Of a stretch of 64,000 nucleotides of DNA, positions 27,023-38,312 are shown in pieces. A model generated the notes under the pieces. It was not told the DNA's origin, searched no databases, and worked only from the letters and a program-made list of their open reading frames with translations. Each line of letters opens with the position of its first letter. The first letter of the stretch is position 1. Source of the DNA: Microtetraspora niveoalba (lineage in GTDB: Bacteria; Actinomycetota; Actinomycetes; Streptosporangiales; Streptosporangiaceae). The stretch lies in assembly GCF_001570405.1 (NCBI RefSeq), contig NZ_BBYM01000034.1, positions 39,159 to 103,158 of the forward strand. Reading direction: 5' to 3'. A program made the position numbers and the translations under genes.

Positions 27023-27679
27023 GTGGGTTCCGAGAAGCTGACCAGGGAGACGCTCGTCGAGCGTGCGGTCCTGCTCGCCGACGCCGAGGGACTGGAAGCG
27101 GTCACCGTCCGGCGTCTGGCGCAGGAGCTCGGCGTCACGCCGATGGCGCTGTACTGGCACGTCAAGAACAAGGAACAGCTTCTGAACTGCCTGGCCGACC
27201 ACCTGCTCAAGGAGGTCACGCCGGAGTTCGACCGCGGCGCTCCGTGGAACGTGCGCGTGCGCGCGATGGTCGAGGCACTGATCCGGCTGATGCGGCGGCA
27301 CCGGTTCCTGCCCGCCCTGTTCGCCATGATCGGGAAGGGCGAGGTGGAAAGCTTCTCCCGGGCGACGGAGACGGCGCTCGGCCTGCTCCGCCAGGCGGGG
27401 TTCTCCCTCCAGGAGGGCTATCTGATCTCGACGTACCTGCTGCACGGCGCGATGACGCTCGTCGATCAGGAGCCGTGCGTGCCGCCCACCGTGCCTCCGG
27501 AGGAGGCGGACGAGTGGCGGCGGCAGAAGCGGCTGGCCCTGGAGTCCCTGCCCGCCGACCAGTACCCGTGCATAATCGAGTACGCCCAGACACTCGGGGA
27601 GGTCGACGTCGAGGGCTACTACGCGCTCGGCCTGGACCTGCTGCTCGGCGGCGTCGAGACGCTGGCCGCCCGGCGATGA
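27023..27679 (+). CDS. TetR-family repressor (TetR_C tetracycline-repressor-like domain)
   Basis: 218 residues from GTG. The DNA-binding domain (LVERAVLLADAEGLEAVTVR, RLAQELGVTPMALYWHVKNK, then EQLLNCLADHLL) is of the TetR/TetR_C class, which often controls MFS efflux pumps. The start lies 8 bp after the outer operator arm. Its 3' end overlaps the convergent second exporter gene by 61 bp. The likely effector is a compound exported by one or both flanking pumps. Confidence 0.92.
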   Translation: MGSEKLTRETLVERAVLLADAEGLEAVTVRRLAQELGVTPMALYWHVKNKEQLLNCLADHLLKEVTPEFDRGAPWNVRVRAMVEALIRLMRRHRFLPALFAMIGKGEVESFSRATETALGLLRQAGFSLQEGYLISTYLLHGAMTLVDQEPCVPPTVPPEEADEWRRQKRLALESLPADQYPCIIEYAQTLGEVDVEGYYALGLDLLLGGVETLAARR

Positions 27680-29118
27680 CGCCGCGAGGCCCGTGGCGCG
27701 CGGGCCAGCGCGGAGAACACCGCGGCGAGCACCGCCAGCCCGAACAGCACGGCGTAGGTCCGCCAGAAGCCCGTCATGAGCTGGTCCAGCGCGACCGGGC
27801 TCAGCTGGGAGAGCGTCCCGGCGTACACCTGGTCGCGAAGCTGCGGGGTGACCGCGCTGGTCAGCACGCCCAGCGTGAGGGCGATGCTGACCGCGACCCC
27901 GATGTTCATCGCCATCAGGCGGAAGCCGTTGACGACGCCCAGGTTCTCCGGCGACAGGCCGCTCATGACCTGCGTGGTGTTGCCGGTCAGGAACGTCCCG
28001 CTGCCGCAGCCGGTCACGAACAGCCCGAGCGCGAGGATCCAGTACGGCGTCGCCGGGCCGGCGCCGAGCAACAGGATCAGCAACCCGGCGCCGGTGAGCA
28101 GGCTCCCGCCGAGGGCCAGGGCGTAGGAGCCGACCCGGCGGCCGAGCGCGCCCGACACCGGCGATCCGAGGGCCATCCCGGCCGCCATGGGCAGCACGCC
28201 GAGGCCGGCGGTCAGCGCGTCCGCCCCCTGCGCGGCCTGGAAGTACAGCCCGGCGAGCAGGATCAGCGAGGCCCGGGCCACCGCGTTGCAGAGCGTCGCG
28301 AGGTTGGCCATCAGGAGCACCCGTTCCGCGAGCATGCGGAAGTCCAGCACCGGGTTGGCCGCCCGGCGCTCGACGAGCACGAGCACCGGTACGAGCGCCA
28401 GGGCGATCAGCCCGGCGACGAGGCTGCCCTCGCTGACCGCGAACAGCGTCGCCGACAGCGCGGCGAACACGATCAGGTTGCCCCCGGCGTCCAGGGACTG
28501 GCGGGGGCCGGTCGCGGGCAGCCTGCGCAGCGTGGACATCCCCCAGACCAGCGCGAACAGCCCGGCGGGCACGTTGATCCAGAAGATCCACCGCCAGCCG
28601 AGGAGGTCGGCGATGAGCCCGCCGAGTGTCGGCCCCGCGAGCTGGGCGACCGAAAGGACGCCGAAGTAGAGGCCCATGCCCTGGCTCAGCCGGTCCGGGG
28701 GGAAGGCGTCCGTCATGATGACGGTCCCGTTGGCGATGATCATCGCCGCGCCCAGGCCCTGCACGGCGCGCAGCGCGATCAGCGCGCCCACGCCGGGAGC
28801 GAGCCCGGACAGGAGTGAAGCGGCCGTGAACAGGGCGAACCCGACCAGGTAGATCTCGCGCCGGCCCATCAGGTCGGACACCCGGCCGAAGAACACCAGG
28901 GTCGCCGTGTTGACCAGCATGTACGCCAGCAGGACCCAGTTCGACGCCAGCGGGCTCGCGTCGAAGTGCCGCACGACCGCGGGGAGGGCCACGTTCAGCG
29001 TGCTGGCGCTCATGCCGATGAGCAGCATCCCGAGCGAGGCGACGGAGCAGACGCGCCAGGCGTACCGCAGGGCGGGGGCGTACTCCGGCATACCGGGCTC
29101 CAGCGGGACGCTCACCAT
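27619..29118 (-). CDS. second MFS exporter, DHA2 family
   Basis: 499 residues from ATG 29118 (MVSVPLEPGM); an ATG at 29091 with GGAG upstream is an alternative start. DHA2 motifs are seen: SASTLNVALPAVVRHFDAS, FFGRVSDLMGRREIYLVG, and motif C at QLAGPTLGGLIADLLGWRWI. Fourteen membrane segments are expected. The C-terminal tail (ARAPRASRRHRRAASV) is strongly basic. Its last 61 bp overlap the 3' end of the TetR gene on the other strand, unusual in this otherwise well-spaced region. It is not a close copy of the first exporter. Confidence 0.88.
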   Translation of the reverse strand: MVSVPLEPGMPEYAPALRYAWRVCSVASLGMLLIGMSASTLNVALPAVVRHFDASPLASNWVLLAYMLVNTATLVFFGRVSDLMGRREIYLVGFALFTAASLLSGLAPGVGALIALRAVQGLGAAMIIANGTVIMTDAFPPDRLSQGMGLYFGVLSVAQLAGPTLGGLIADLLGWRWIFWINVPAGLFALVWGMSTLRRLPATGPRQSLDAGGNLIVFAALSATLFAVSEGSLVAGLIALALVPVLVLVERRAANPVLDFRMLAERVLLMANLATLCNAVARASLILLAGLYFQAAQGADALTAGLGVLPMAAGMALGSPVSGALGRRVGSYALALGGSLLTGAGLLILLLGAGPATPYWILALGLFVTGCGSGTFLTGNTTQVMSGLSPENLGVVNGFRLMAMNIGVAVSIALTLGVLTSAVTPQLRDQVYAGTLSQLSPVALDQLMTGFWRTYAVLFGLAVLAAVFSALARAPRASRRHRRAASVSTPPSSRSRPSA

Positions 29119-29302
29119 GCTCGTGATTCTCGTGTACGTCCTACGTGTGATGACGTGGCGATCCCATGTGCCGGGACTCGAGTTCTGATACTTGAGATGC
29201 GATTGTGATGTTTGGTGAGTAATCCATTGGAACGGTCGAACCGTCCCTTCAGCATCACAAGAGTTCTGAGCACTCACTCTTGCTTTCAGAAGGGATGCCT
29301 CC

Positions 29303-30136
29303 GTGGCTATCAAGTTGCCGGGTGGACGCACGATCGGTGTTCTGTCGGTCGGTGTGCTCGCCGGATCCCTGTTCGCGGTGGGCGGCATGGCCACCGCCTC
29401 CTCCGCCTCCTCCGCCGCCAAGGTCATCTACGGCTGCGTGAACAAGAAGTCGGGCTACGTGCGCATCGTCAACGCGACGACCACGTGCAAGCCGACCGAG
29501 TACAAGGTGTACTGGAACCAGGCCGGGACCCCGGGCCCCGTCGGCGTCGGCGGCACCGGACCCACCGGCCCGCAGGGTCCCCGCGGTCTCCAGGGCGAGC
29601 GCGGCCCGCAGGGTCCCCAGGGCCCGAAGGGTGACACCGGCGCCACCGGTCCGCAGGGCCCGAAGGGCCAGGACGGCGCCAACGGCACCAACGGCAAGGA
29701 CGGCGCCCCCGGCGCCAAGGGCGAGAAGGGCGACACGGGCCCCGCCGGCGCCAAGGGCGACAAGGGTGAGAAGGGCGACCGCGGTCTCCCGGGCGAGAAG
29801 GGCGAGAAGGGCGATCGCGGTCTCCCGGGCCAGAAGGGGGACACCGGCCCCGCCGGTCCTCAGGGGCCCAAGGGTGACCCCGGCACGGGCGGATCGGTCA
29901 CGCCCAAGGTCGTGACGCAGTCCTTCGACTTCGGGCACGGCAGCTCCCGGCCCGTCATCGTGTCCTGCGGCAACGGCAAGACGGCCACCGGCGGCGGCTT
30001 CACGATGACGGACGGCAGCAGCTCGGCGCAGATCTACGAGAGCGCCCCCTACCCGGCGACCAACGGCGGCACGCCGACCGGCTGGAAGGTCTCCGGCAAG
30101 AACGCCTCGGGCATCGCGTACGCCATCTGCGTCTAG
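29303..30136 (+). CDS. secreted collagen-like (Gly-X-Y) protein
   Basis: 277 residues from GTG. A hydrophobic signal (GVLSVGVLAGSLFAVGG) with an Ala/Ser-rich cleavage region is followed by a short cysteine-containing module (VIYGCVNKKSGYVRIVNA, then TTCKPTEYKVYWNQ). Residues 86-196 are 37 uninterrupted Gly-X-Y triplets rich in GPQGPKGD, GEKGDRGLP and GPAGAKGD. The C-terminal globular part (VIVSCGNGKTATGGGFTMTD, GWKVSGKNASGIAYAICV) resembles the cap of actinobacterial surface proteins. It is probably a trimeric extracellular fibre or stalk. No prolyl hydroxylase gene is nearby, and no sorting signal is seen. Confidence 0.9.
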   Translation: MAIKLPGGRTIGVLSVGVLAGSLFAVGGMATASSASSAAKVIYGCVNKKSGYVRIVNATTTCKPTEYKVYWNQAGTPGPVGVGGTGPTGPQGPRGLQGERGPQGPQGPKGDTGATGPQGPKGQDGANGTNGKDGAPGAKGEKGDTGPAGAKGDKGEKGDRGLPGEKGEKGDRGLPGQKGDTGPAGPQGPKGDPGTGGSVTPKVVTQSFDFGHGSSRPVIVSCGNGKTATGGGFTMTDGSSSAQIYESAPYPATNGGTPTGWKVSGKNASGIAYAICV

Positions 30137-30225
30137 CCCGAGCACGCTTCTGAGCGAGTCGGCGGCGGACGGGGACCCGCGGGTCGCCCCCGCCGACGGC
30201 CCGCCGTCACAGCAGGCAGGAGAGG

Positions 30226-30258
30226 AGGCCCTTCCGGACATCGGCGCCGGAAGGGCCT
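30226..30258. terminator. hairpin terminator after the collagen-like gene
   Basis: A 12-bp perfect stem (aggcccttccgg 30226-30237, ccggaagggcct 30247-30258) with a 9-base loop. No T tract follows. It lies 90 bp after the stop and also faces the 3' end of the PucR gene, so it may act on both. Confidence 0.65.
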
Positions 30259-30328
30259 TCGCTCTCACGGGGGTTTCGCGGGAGGGCCGGACATCGTGTC
30301 CCGCGTCAGGGAACGCCCGGCCGGACCG

Positions 30329-31519
30329 TCACAGGGCCCTGCCGGGGTCGGCCAGGGGCGAGGGGTAGCGGCCGGACAGGCGGGCCAGTTTGAGGCTGAG
30401 GTGCAGGCTGAGCCGTTCCACACCGTCCCTGAGGTCGGTCCCGGCCAGCTCCTCGACCCGCTGCAGGCGGTAGTAGAGGGACGTGCGGTGCAGGCGCAGG
30501 CGCCGTGACGTGGCCTGCGCGTTGCCGGCCAGGTCGAGGTAGGTCTCCAGCGTCTCCAGCAGCGGCCGGTGCTGGGCGTCGTCCAGCAGCCTCTCCAGCC
30601 CCGGATGGAGGTTGTCGTGGGGGACCCGGGTGAGCATCCGGTACACGCCGAGCCGGCTCCACTCCGCCGAGTGCCCGAGCTCCGGCACCTTGGCCGCGAC
30701 CTCGGCCGCGTGCAGGGCCTCCTCGTACGACTCGACGGCCCGCGCGAGCGTGGGGCGGGGCGCCCCGATCCCGATCAGGACCGGTGTCCCCAGCGCCGCC
30801 CGCATCTCCTCGGGGAAGGCGGCCGTGCCCGCGGTGAGCAGCACGGCGTGGTCGAAGCGCACCTGGTGGAGCGGGTGGTGCCCGGCCAGGCGACGCCGTA
30901 CGGCGAGCAGGCCGCGCTCAAGCGTCAGCCGCAGCGCCTCGTCGGCCTCGGCGGCGAGGGGCCGGGCGACCGCCACCGTGACGGGGGCGGCGCGGGGGAA
31001 GGCGCCCGCCTCGATGAGCGTCCTGGCGGCCTCGGCCTCCCCGCGCAGCAGCCCCATGGTGGCTTCGAGCTCCCGGCGCGAGGCCAGGCCGGAGGCCAGG
31101 CTCTCGTGGAAGAGGATGAGGGCCAGCTCGGGCGCGGCCGCCGCCGCGACGGCGATCTCGGCGTCCGTCATGGCGGGGTCGACGTCGAGGAACCAGAGGA
31201 AGCCGAGCGGCCGGCCGTCGTGCGGCACCGGGACGCAGACCCGCGGCAGCAGCCCGAGGCCGGCGGCCCCGGGGGTGCGCAGGGGCCCGGCGGCCTCGTG
31301 GATGCCGGCCGCCCGCAGGAAGGCGCGCACCTCCGGCGTGGTGTGGCGGCGCAGGATCGAGTCACGGCGGACGTCGTCCATCGGTCCGTCCTGCTCGCTG
31401 TACGCGATCACGCGTTGCCGACCGTCTTCGAGCAGCAGCGGCCGGTCGAGGCGCGCGGCCAGATCGTCCACGATGCGCTGTAGATCCGCCACCCTGCCTC
31501 CAACTGGGCGTTCCAACAT
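30329..31519 (-). CDS. PucR-family transcriptional regulator
   Basis: 396 residues. The C-terminal PucR helix-turn-helix is clear (TSRRLRLHRTSLYYRLQRVE). A GGDEF-like middle segment and an N-terminal sensor region (LQRIVDDLAARLDRPLLLED, then a GAF-like VCVPVPHDGRPLGFLWFLD) precede it. Family members activate catabolic or secondary functions in response to metabolites. The gene is divergent from the secreted M6 protease gene over 78 bp, which makes that gene the best candidate target. Confidence 0.9.
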   Translation of the reverse strand: MLERPVGGRVADLQRIVDDLAARLDRPLLLEDGRQRVIAYSEQDGPMDDVRRDSILRRHTTPEVRAFLRAAGIHEAAGPLRTPGAAGLGLLPRVCVPVPHDGRPLGFLWFLDVDPAMTDAEIAVAAAAAPELALILFHESLASGLASRRELEATMGLLRGEAEAARTLIEAGAFPRAAPVTVAVARPLAAEADEALRLTLERGLLAVRRRLAGHHPLHQVRFDHAVLLTAGTAAFPEEMRAALGTPVLIGIGAPRPTLARAVESYEEALHAAEVAAKVPELGHSAEWSRLGVYRMLTRVPHDNLHPGLERLLDDAQHRPLLETLETYLDLAGNAQATSRRLRLHRTSLYYRLQRVEELAGTDLRDGVERLSLHLSLKLARLSGRYPSPLADPGRAL

Positions 31520-31597
31520 CTGTCGGATGGGCGTCCGTCGGTCTTCCCTACATGTGACCGATGATCTGCGTCAAGGCGATATATAGCGTCTTGGATC

Positions 31598-33709
31598 GTG
31601 AAAGCCCCCAGAAAGCTGCTCCAGTGCCTGTTCGCGGCCATTGTGGTGGTCCCGGCGGCACTGGCGGCGACGCCCGCGTCCGCAGATCCTTCCCAAGATC
31701 CCGAGCACCCGTGGCGGCGTGATCACTGGCCCCAGACCCAGCCCTGGCAGCGGGACCAGCCCGACGAGTCGCAGACCATGCGCGGTGGCCGCCCCTCGCG
31801 GGTGGTCGCGCCGATCGACCCGCAGAACTGGACGAACCCCGACCACATGACGTGGGCGGACTACAAGAAGATCCCCGGCGCCGACTGGTCCGACCCCGGC
31901 AAGAAGGGAACGGTGCGCACCTTCAAGGGGGCGCTGGTGCTGCTCGACTACCCGAACCAGCCGTTCGTCGTCACCCGCCCGAAGGGGTCCACCGTCTTCG
32001 GCAACCCCAGCGCCGAGGGGCACGACATCCCGCGTGACCAGGTGGCCAAGTTCTACCAGGACTTCCTGAACACCCCGAACCAGCTCAACAAGGGCCACAC
32101 CATCCACGAGTACTGGATGGAGGACTCCGGCGGCCGCTACGGCGTCGAGCTGACCGGCTTCGGCCCTTACACCATGCCGGGCAAGTCGCACGAGTACGCC
32201 ATGGAGTACCAGCGCGACGCCTGCCCGGCGGGCGACGCCTGCGACAAGAACCTCCGCACCGACGGCAACGCCGCCTGGCTCGCGGACGTCGGCCAGGAGG
32301 TGGCCGACGGGTTCGACTTCGTCTTCTACGTCAGCGCCGGCCAGGACGAGTCGTCCACCTGGCAGGAGTTCGGCATGATGAAGTTCCCCACCAAGGAGGA
32401 CGTCACCGACGACTTCGGGCCGCCGGATGCGAACCTGCCGAACTGGTCCAAGACCCGCTACGTGGACTGGACGTCCTGGGCCTCGGGCTCCACGTTCTGG
32501 CCCAACGCGCGCTTCGGCATCGACTCCGTCCAGACCGAGAGCTCCGGCATGGGCGTCTACGCCCACGAGCTGAGCCACATCATGGGCATCGCCGACAACT
32601 ACAACAACCCGTACGGCACGCCGATGCGGCGGGCCTACACCGGCATCTGGGAGATGCTCAGCCGCGGCAGCTTCAACGGGCCGGGCGGCCCGCACAGCCG
32701 CTGGCTGATCCCGCCCACCGCAGGCGCGTCCATGGGCGCCCAGCACATGCTGCGCAACAAGATCAAGCTGCAGATGGTGGACGAGCAGAACGTGCTGCGC
32801 CTGTCGCGGGAGGCGCTCCGCGACTCCGGCCTCGTCGTCGCCGACGTCACCGCCCGTGCCGTGCAGCCGGGCAAGAACGGCCTGGCGGGCGTCAACGTCG
32901 CCTTCGACACCGGTGACAAGTCCAACGGCTCGTGCGACACCCGGACCGATCCGCTCTGCGACGGCGGCGGATACGACAACTACACGATCGAAGTCGTCGA
33001 CCGGATGGGCACCGACTCCTTCACCCCCGACTCGGGCGTGCTCCTGGCCAAGACCAAGGACCAGGACCGGTCCCCGTTCGAGTGGGTGATCGACGCCAAC
33101 CCGCAGGACATCGGGATGACCGACTACGTGCTGCCGGACGGCACGAAGGTTCCGATCACGATCGGCGACTACCGCCAGCTCTCCGACGCGCTCTTCCACG
33201 CGGGCACCGACTCCGGCAGCCAGTACGAGTACGTCGACCAGGCCAACCGGCTGCACTTCTACGTCGTCGACGTGCGCCGGGACGGCAAGGGGACCCTGTC
33301 GTACACGGTCGCGGTCCGCTCGCTGGACGGCGCCGGCCCGCAGAAGCGCGGTGTCCGGCTCCTGCCGGGCGCGGGTGTCCCCACCGCCCAGAAGGGGGTG
33401 TCCACCTGCCGGTTCCCGCTGTTCAACACCGGCAAGGCGGCCCCGGCCCGGGGACAGCACCCCGAGGACGTCAGCGCCTACCTCGGCAGTGACCTCTACC
33501 GGCTGAAGGCGGAGGTCCAGGGCACGGGCTGGACGGCCGTCACACCGAACGAGCTCGCGGCCGTCGAGTTCGGCGGGCACGAGTCCGTCACCGTCCACGC
33601 CCAGCGTTCGGACGGCGGCAGCCGGCTCGCCACGGTGAAGCTGACGGCCACCTCCGAGAGCGACCCCACCAAGTCGATGACCGCCACCTGCCACGTCGTG
33701 GGGCTGTAG
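31598..33709 (+). CDS. secreted M6-family metalloprotease
   Basis: 703 residues from GTG. A signal peptide (KLLQCLFAAIVVVPAALAAT, cleavage after about residue 29, PASA-DP) directs secretion. The zinc site HELSHIMGIAD (about residues 323-333) fits HExxHxxGxxD, as in immune inhibitor A and other M6 proteases. A pro-region with LVLLDYPNQPFVV and the peptidase core (FYQDFLN, HEYWMEDSGGRYGVEL, FDFVFYVSAGQDESS) precede it. The C-terminal third (from about residue 590) looks like a beta-sandwich accessory domain. It is divergent from a PucR regulator and is followed by short tandem repeats and a strong hairpin terminator. Confidence 0.92.
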   Translation: MKAPRKLLQCLFAAIVVVPAALAATPASADPSQDPEHPWRRDHWPQTQPWQRDQPDESQTMRGGRPSRVVAPIDPQNWTNPDHMTWADYKKIPGADWSDPGKKGTVRTFKGALVLLDYPNQPFVVTRPKGSTVFGNPSAEGHDIPRDQVAKFYQDFLNTPNQLNKGHTIHEYWMEDSGGRYGVELTGFGPYTMPGKSHEYAMEYQRDACPAGDACDKNLRTDGNAAWLADVGQEVADGFDFVFYVSAGQDESSTWQEFGMMKFPTKEDVTDDFGPPDANLPNWSKTRYVDWTSWASGSTFWPNARFGIDSVQTESSGMGVYAHELSHIMGIADNYNNPYGTPMRRAYTGIWEMLSRGSFNGPGGPHSRWLIPPTAGASMGAQHMLRNKIKLQMVDEQNVLRLSREALRDSGLVVADVTARAVQPGKNGLAGVNVAFDTGDKSNGSCDTRTDPLCDGGGYDNYTIEVVDRMGTDSFTPDSGVLLAKTKDQDRSPFEWVIDANPQDIGMTDYVLPDGTKVPITIGDYRQLSDALFHAGTDSGSQYEYVDQANRLHFYVVDVRRDGKGTLSYTVAVRSLDGAGPQKRGVRLLPGAGVPTAQKGVSTCRFPLFNTGKAAPARGQHPEDVSAYLGSDLYRLKAEVQGTGWTAVTPNELAAVEFGGHESVTVHAQRSDGGSRLATVKLTATSESDPTKSMTATCHVVGL

Positions 33710-33742
33710 CCGTACGACAGCCGTACGACAGCCGTACGGCAC
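33710..33742 (+). repeat. 11-bp tandem repeat directly after the protease stop codon
   Basis: ccgtacgacag occurs at 33710-33720 and 33721-33731, followed by a degenerate third unit (ccgtacggcac) to 33742. The repeats begin on the base after the TAG stop. Confidence 0.85.
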
Positions 33743-33749
33743 GCCTGAG

Positions 33750-33783
33750 AACGCCCTCCCGGACACCCCTCCGGGAGGGCGTT
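33750..33783. terminator. strong hairpin terminator after the M6 protease gene
   Basis: A 14-bp perfect stem (aacgccctcccgga 33750-33763, tccgggagggcgtt 33770-33783) with a 6-base loop. It ends in gtt but has no T run. Confidence 0.8.
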
Positions 33784-33872
33784 CCGCTGTGCGCGGCCCG
33801 GCAGCTTCAAGGGCGGGGAATGTTCGCGGCGGCGGCCGGTACGCGTTCGGGCGTCACCGGAGGCGGCACCCT

Positions 33873-33975
33873 CCGGCGCGGGGTATCCCCTCCCCAGCCG
33901 GCCCGAGCGGGGAGCGCCGTCGCGGGACGGACCGGCGCCGGGCATCCCCTCCCGGGACGGCCCGAGCGGGAGCGG
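33873..33975 (+). repeat. imperfect 44-bp direct repeat upstream of the TDT transporter
   Basis: 33873-33916 and 33932-33975 share the framework ccggcgc-gggnatcccctccc, then a variable middle, then ggcccgagcgggg/ag. Roughly four fifths of positions agree by eye. The second copy ends 24 bp before the GTG start of the next gene. Confidence 0.6.
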
Positions 33976-33999
33976 CGGCGGCGAGGACGGGGAGGGCGT

Positions 34000-35070
34000 G
34001 TGACGCCTCTGACGCGGTCGGCGGAGACGTTGCGCGGCGCCGTACGCGATCTGCATCCCGCCTATTTCGCCCTGGTCATGGCCACCGGCATCATCTCGGT
34101 CGATCTGCGCACCGCGCACGCGACCGCGCTCTCGGCGGCGCTGATGTGGGTGGCGGCCGCGGCCTACGCCGTCCTCCTGGCCCTCACCCTGGCGCGGATC
34201 GCCGCGTATCCCCGGAGGCTGCTGCGGGACCTGCACGACCCGCACCGGGGGTTCGGGTTCTTCACGTTCACCGCGGGGACGGACGTGCTCGGCACCCGGC
34301 TCGCCCTGGACGGCCACGTCGGCACGGCGACGGCGCTCCTCGCCGTGGGCGGGCTGAGCTGGATCGTCCTCGGCTACGCGGTGCCCTGGGCGGCGGCGCT
34401 GAGCCATGACGGCAGGGAGTCCCTCGGCGGCGCGGAGGGGAGCTGGTTCGTGTGGGTGGTCGGCGGCCAGTCCGTGGCCGTGCTGGCGGCGACGCTGGAG
34501 CGGACGGCCGGCGCCGGGCGGGACGCGGTCGCGCTGCTCGCCATCGTCTTCTGGGCCGTCTCCGTCTGCCTCTACGCGCTGGTCGCGATCTGCGTCGCGC
34601 TGCGGTTGATGCTCTACGCGATCCGGCCGGGCGATCTCACCCCGCCGTACTGGGTGGCGATGGGCGCCACCGCGATCAGCACGCTCGCCGGGGCGCAGAT
34701 CGCGACCATGACATCGGCGCCCGCCGCGCTCGCGACGCACCTGTTCACGCCGCACGTGTCGCTGATCTTCTGGGCCTTCGGCACGTGGCTCTATCCCGCG
34801 CTCGTCTTCATCGGGTGGTGGCGGCACGTGCGGCGCCGGGTCCCGCTGCGCTACGACCCGGGGTGGTGGAGCATGGTCTTCCCGCTCGGCATGTACGCGG
34901 CGGCCTGCCACAACCTCGGCGAGGTCATCGCGGTCCCCGCCCTCGTCGGCATCGGCGCCGTCCAGGTGTGGATCGCGTTCGCGGCGTGGCTGATCGCGAT
35001 CGCCGCCATGCTGCGGCGCTTCGCGGGGGAGTACGGGCTTCGCCGGGGCCGGCCGGGCCCCGGCGAATGA
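34000..35070 (+). CDS. TDT-family transporter (TehA/SLAC1 fold)
   Basis: 356 residues from GTG at 34000, preceded by GGAGG; the open frame runs upstream to 33820 but that part is repeat-derived and non-coding in appearance. About ten hydrophobic helices follow, beginning HPAYFALVMATGIISVDL, the hallmark of the tellurite-resistance/dicarboxylate (TDT) family. FFTFTAGTDVLGTRLAL, PYWVAMGATAISTLAGAQI and WWSMVFPLGMYAAACHNLGE are further family blocks. Substrates across the family include anions, C4-dicarboxylates and sulfite; none can be assigned. It is convergent with purL, 44 bp apart. Confidence 0.88.
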   Translation: MTPLTRSAETLRGAVRDLHPAYFALVMATGIISVDLRTAHATALSAALMWVAAAAYAVLLALTLARIAAYPRRLLRDLHDPHRGFGFFTFTAGTDVLGTRLALDGHVGTATALLAVGGLSWIVLGYAVPWAAALSHDGRESLGGAEGSWFVWVVGGQSVAVLAATLERTAGAGRDAVALLAIVFWAVSVCLYALVAICVALRLMLYAIRPGDLTPPYWVAMGATAISTLAGAQIATMTSAPAALATHLFTPHVSLIFWAFGTWLYPALVFIGWWRHVRRRVPLRYDPGWWSMVFPLGMYAAACHNLGEVIAVPALVGIGAVQVWIAFAAWLIAIAAMLRRFAGEYGLRRGRPGPGE

Positions 35071-35074
35071 CACC

Positions 35075-35110
35075 GCGTCGAATCACATGCGTCGAATCAC
35101 ATGCGTCGAA
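35075..35110 (+). repeat. 14-bp tandem repeat between transporter and purL
   Basis: gcgtcgaatcacat is repeated exactly at 35075-35088 and 35089-35102, with an 8-base partial third copy to 35110. It fills nearly all of the 44-bp gap between two convergent stop codons. Confidence 0.9.
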
Positions 35111-35114
35111 CCGG

Positions 35115-37367
<2,253 letters not shown>

Positions 37368-37415
37368 CGAATACCTCCAGCGTGGAGACCCCGGGCTTCA
37401 GCCGTGGGGAGGGAG

Positions 37416-38099
37416 TCAAACGTTCACCAGCTTCTTGAGGATGGAGGTGAAGAAGCCCCGGCCGTCCACGCTGGGCGCGCCGGTGAGGTCCTCGACGGCG
37501 TGCTCGGGGTGGGGCATGAGGCCGACGACGTTCCCGGCCTCGTTGGTGATGCCCGCGATGTCGTTCATCGAGCCGTTGGGGTTGCCGCCGACGTAGCGGA
37601 ACACCACACGGCCGTCGCGTTCGAGGGCGGCGACGGTCTCCGCGTCCGCGACGTAGCGGCCCTCGCCGTGCTTGACCGGCAGCACGATCTCCTGGCCGGC
37701 CTCGAAGTCGCCGGTCCAGGCGGTGTCCGCGTTCTCCACGCGGATGCCCTGGTCGCGGCAGATGTAGTGCAGGCCCTCGTTGCGGGTGAGCGCCCCGGGC
37801 AGCAGGTGCGCCTCGCAGAGGATCTGGAAGCCGTTGCAGGTGCCGAGGACCGGCAGGCCCGCGCGGGCGGCCGGGATCAGCTCGTCCATCAGCGGCGAGA
37901 ACCGGGAGATCGCCCCGCAGCGAAGGTAGTCGCCGTAGGAGAACCCGCCGGGGAGGAAGACCGCGTCCACCCCCTTGAGGTCGTGGTCGGCGTGCCAGAG
38001 CGGCACCGCCTCGGCTCCCGCGAGCCGTACGGCACGGGCCGCGTCCTGGTCGTCGAGTGTTCCGGGAAAGGTGACGACGCCCACTCGGGCAGCGTTCAT
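37416..38099 (-). CDS. purQ: phosphoribosylformylglycinamidine synthase glutaminase subunit PurQ
   Basis: 227 residues from ATG 38099. It is a class I glutamine amidotransferase supplying ammonia to PurL. The nucleophile cysteine is in [19 protein letters not shown], and the His-Glu pair is in [31 protein letters not shown] and [17 protein letters not shown] are standard PurQ segments. It is separated from purS by the ATP-binding protein gene rather than directly adjacent. Confidence 0.97.
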   Translation of the reverse strand: MNAARVGVVTFPGTLDDQDAARAVRLAGAEAVPLWHADHDLKGVDAVFLPGGFSYGDYLRCGAISRFSPLMDELIPAARAGLPVLGTCNGFQILCEAHLLPGALTRNEGLHYICRDQGIRVENADTAWTGDFEAGQEIVLPVKHGEGRYVADAETVAALERDGRVVFRYVGGNPNGSMNDIAGITNEAGNVVGLMPHPEHAVEDLTGAPSVDGRGFFTSILKKLVNV

Positions 38100-38312
38100 G
38101 ACAGGTCCCCCACGGTTCCCCTCCAAGGCATGGGCGCGCGCACGCCACCGCCTCATTCACGGGCGGCGGTCTGTGGCGGTACGCCTCAGGTTATCGGGTG
38201 AAGCCAAAACCGCCCAATCTGAGGGGGCGATCTCCGTACCGGCCGGCCGCGGGCGGGTGGGCGGCGGGGCGTCGGGCGGACGACGGCGGGGGCGGGGGAG
38301 GGGGCCGCCGGG

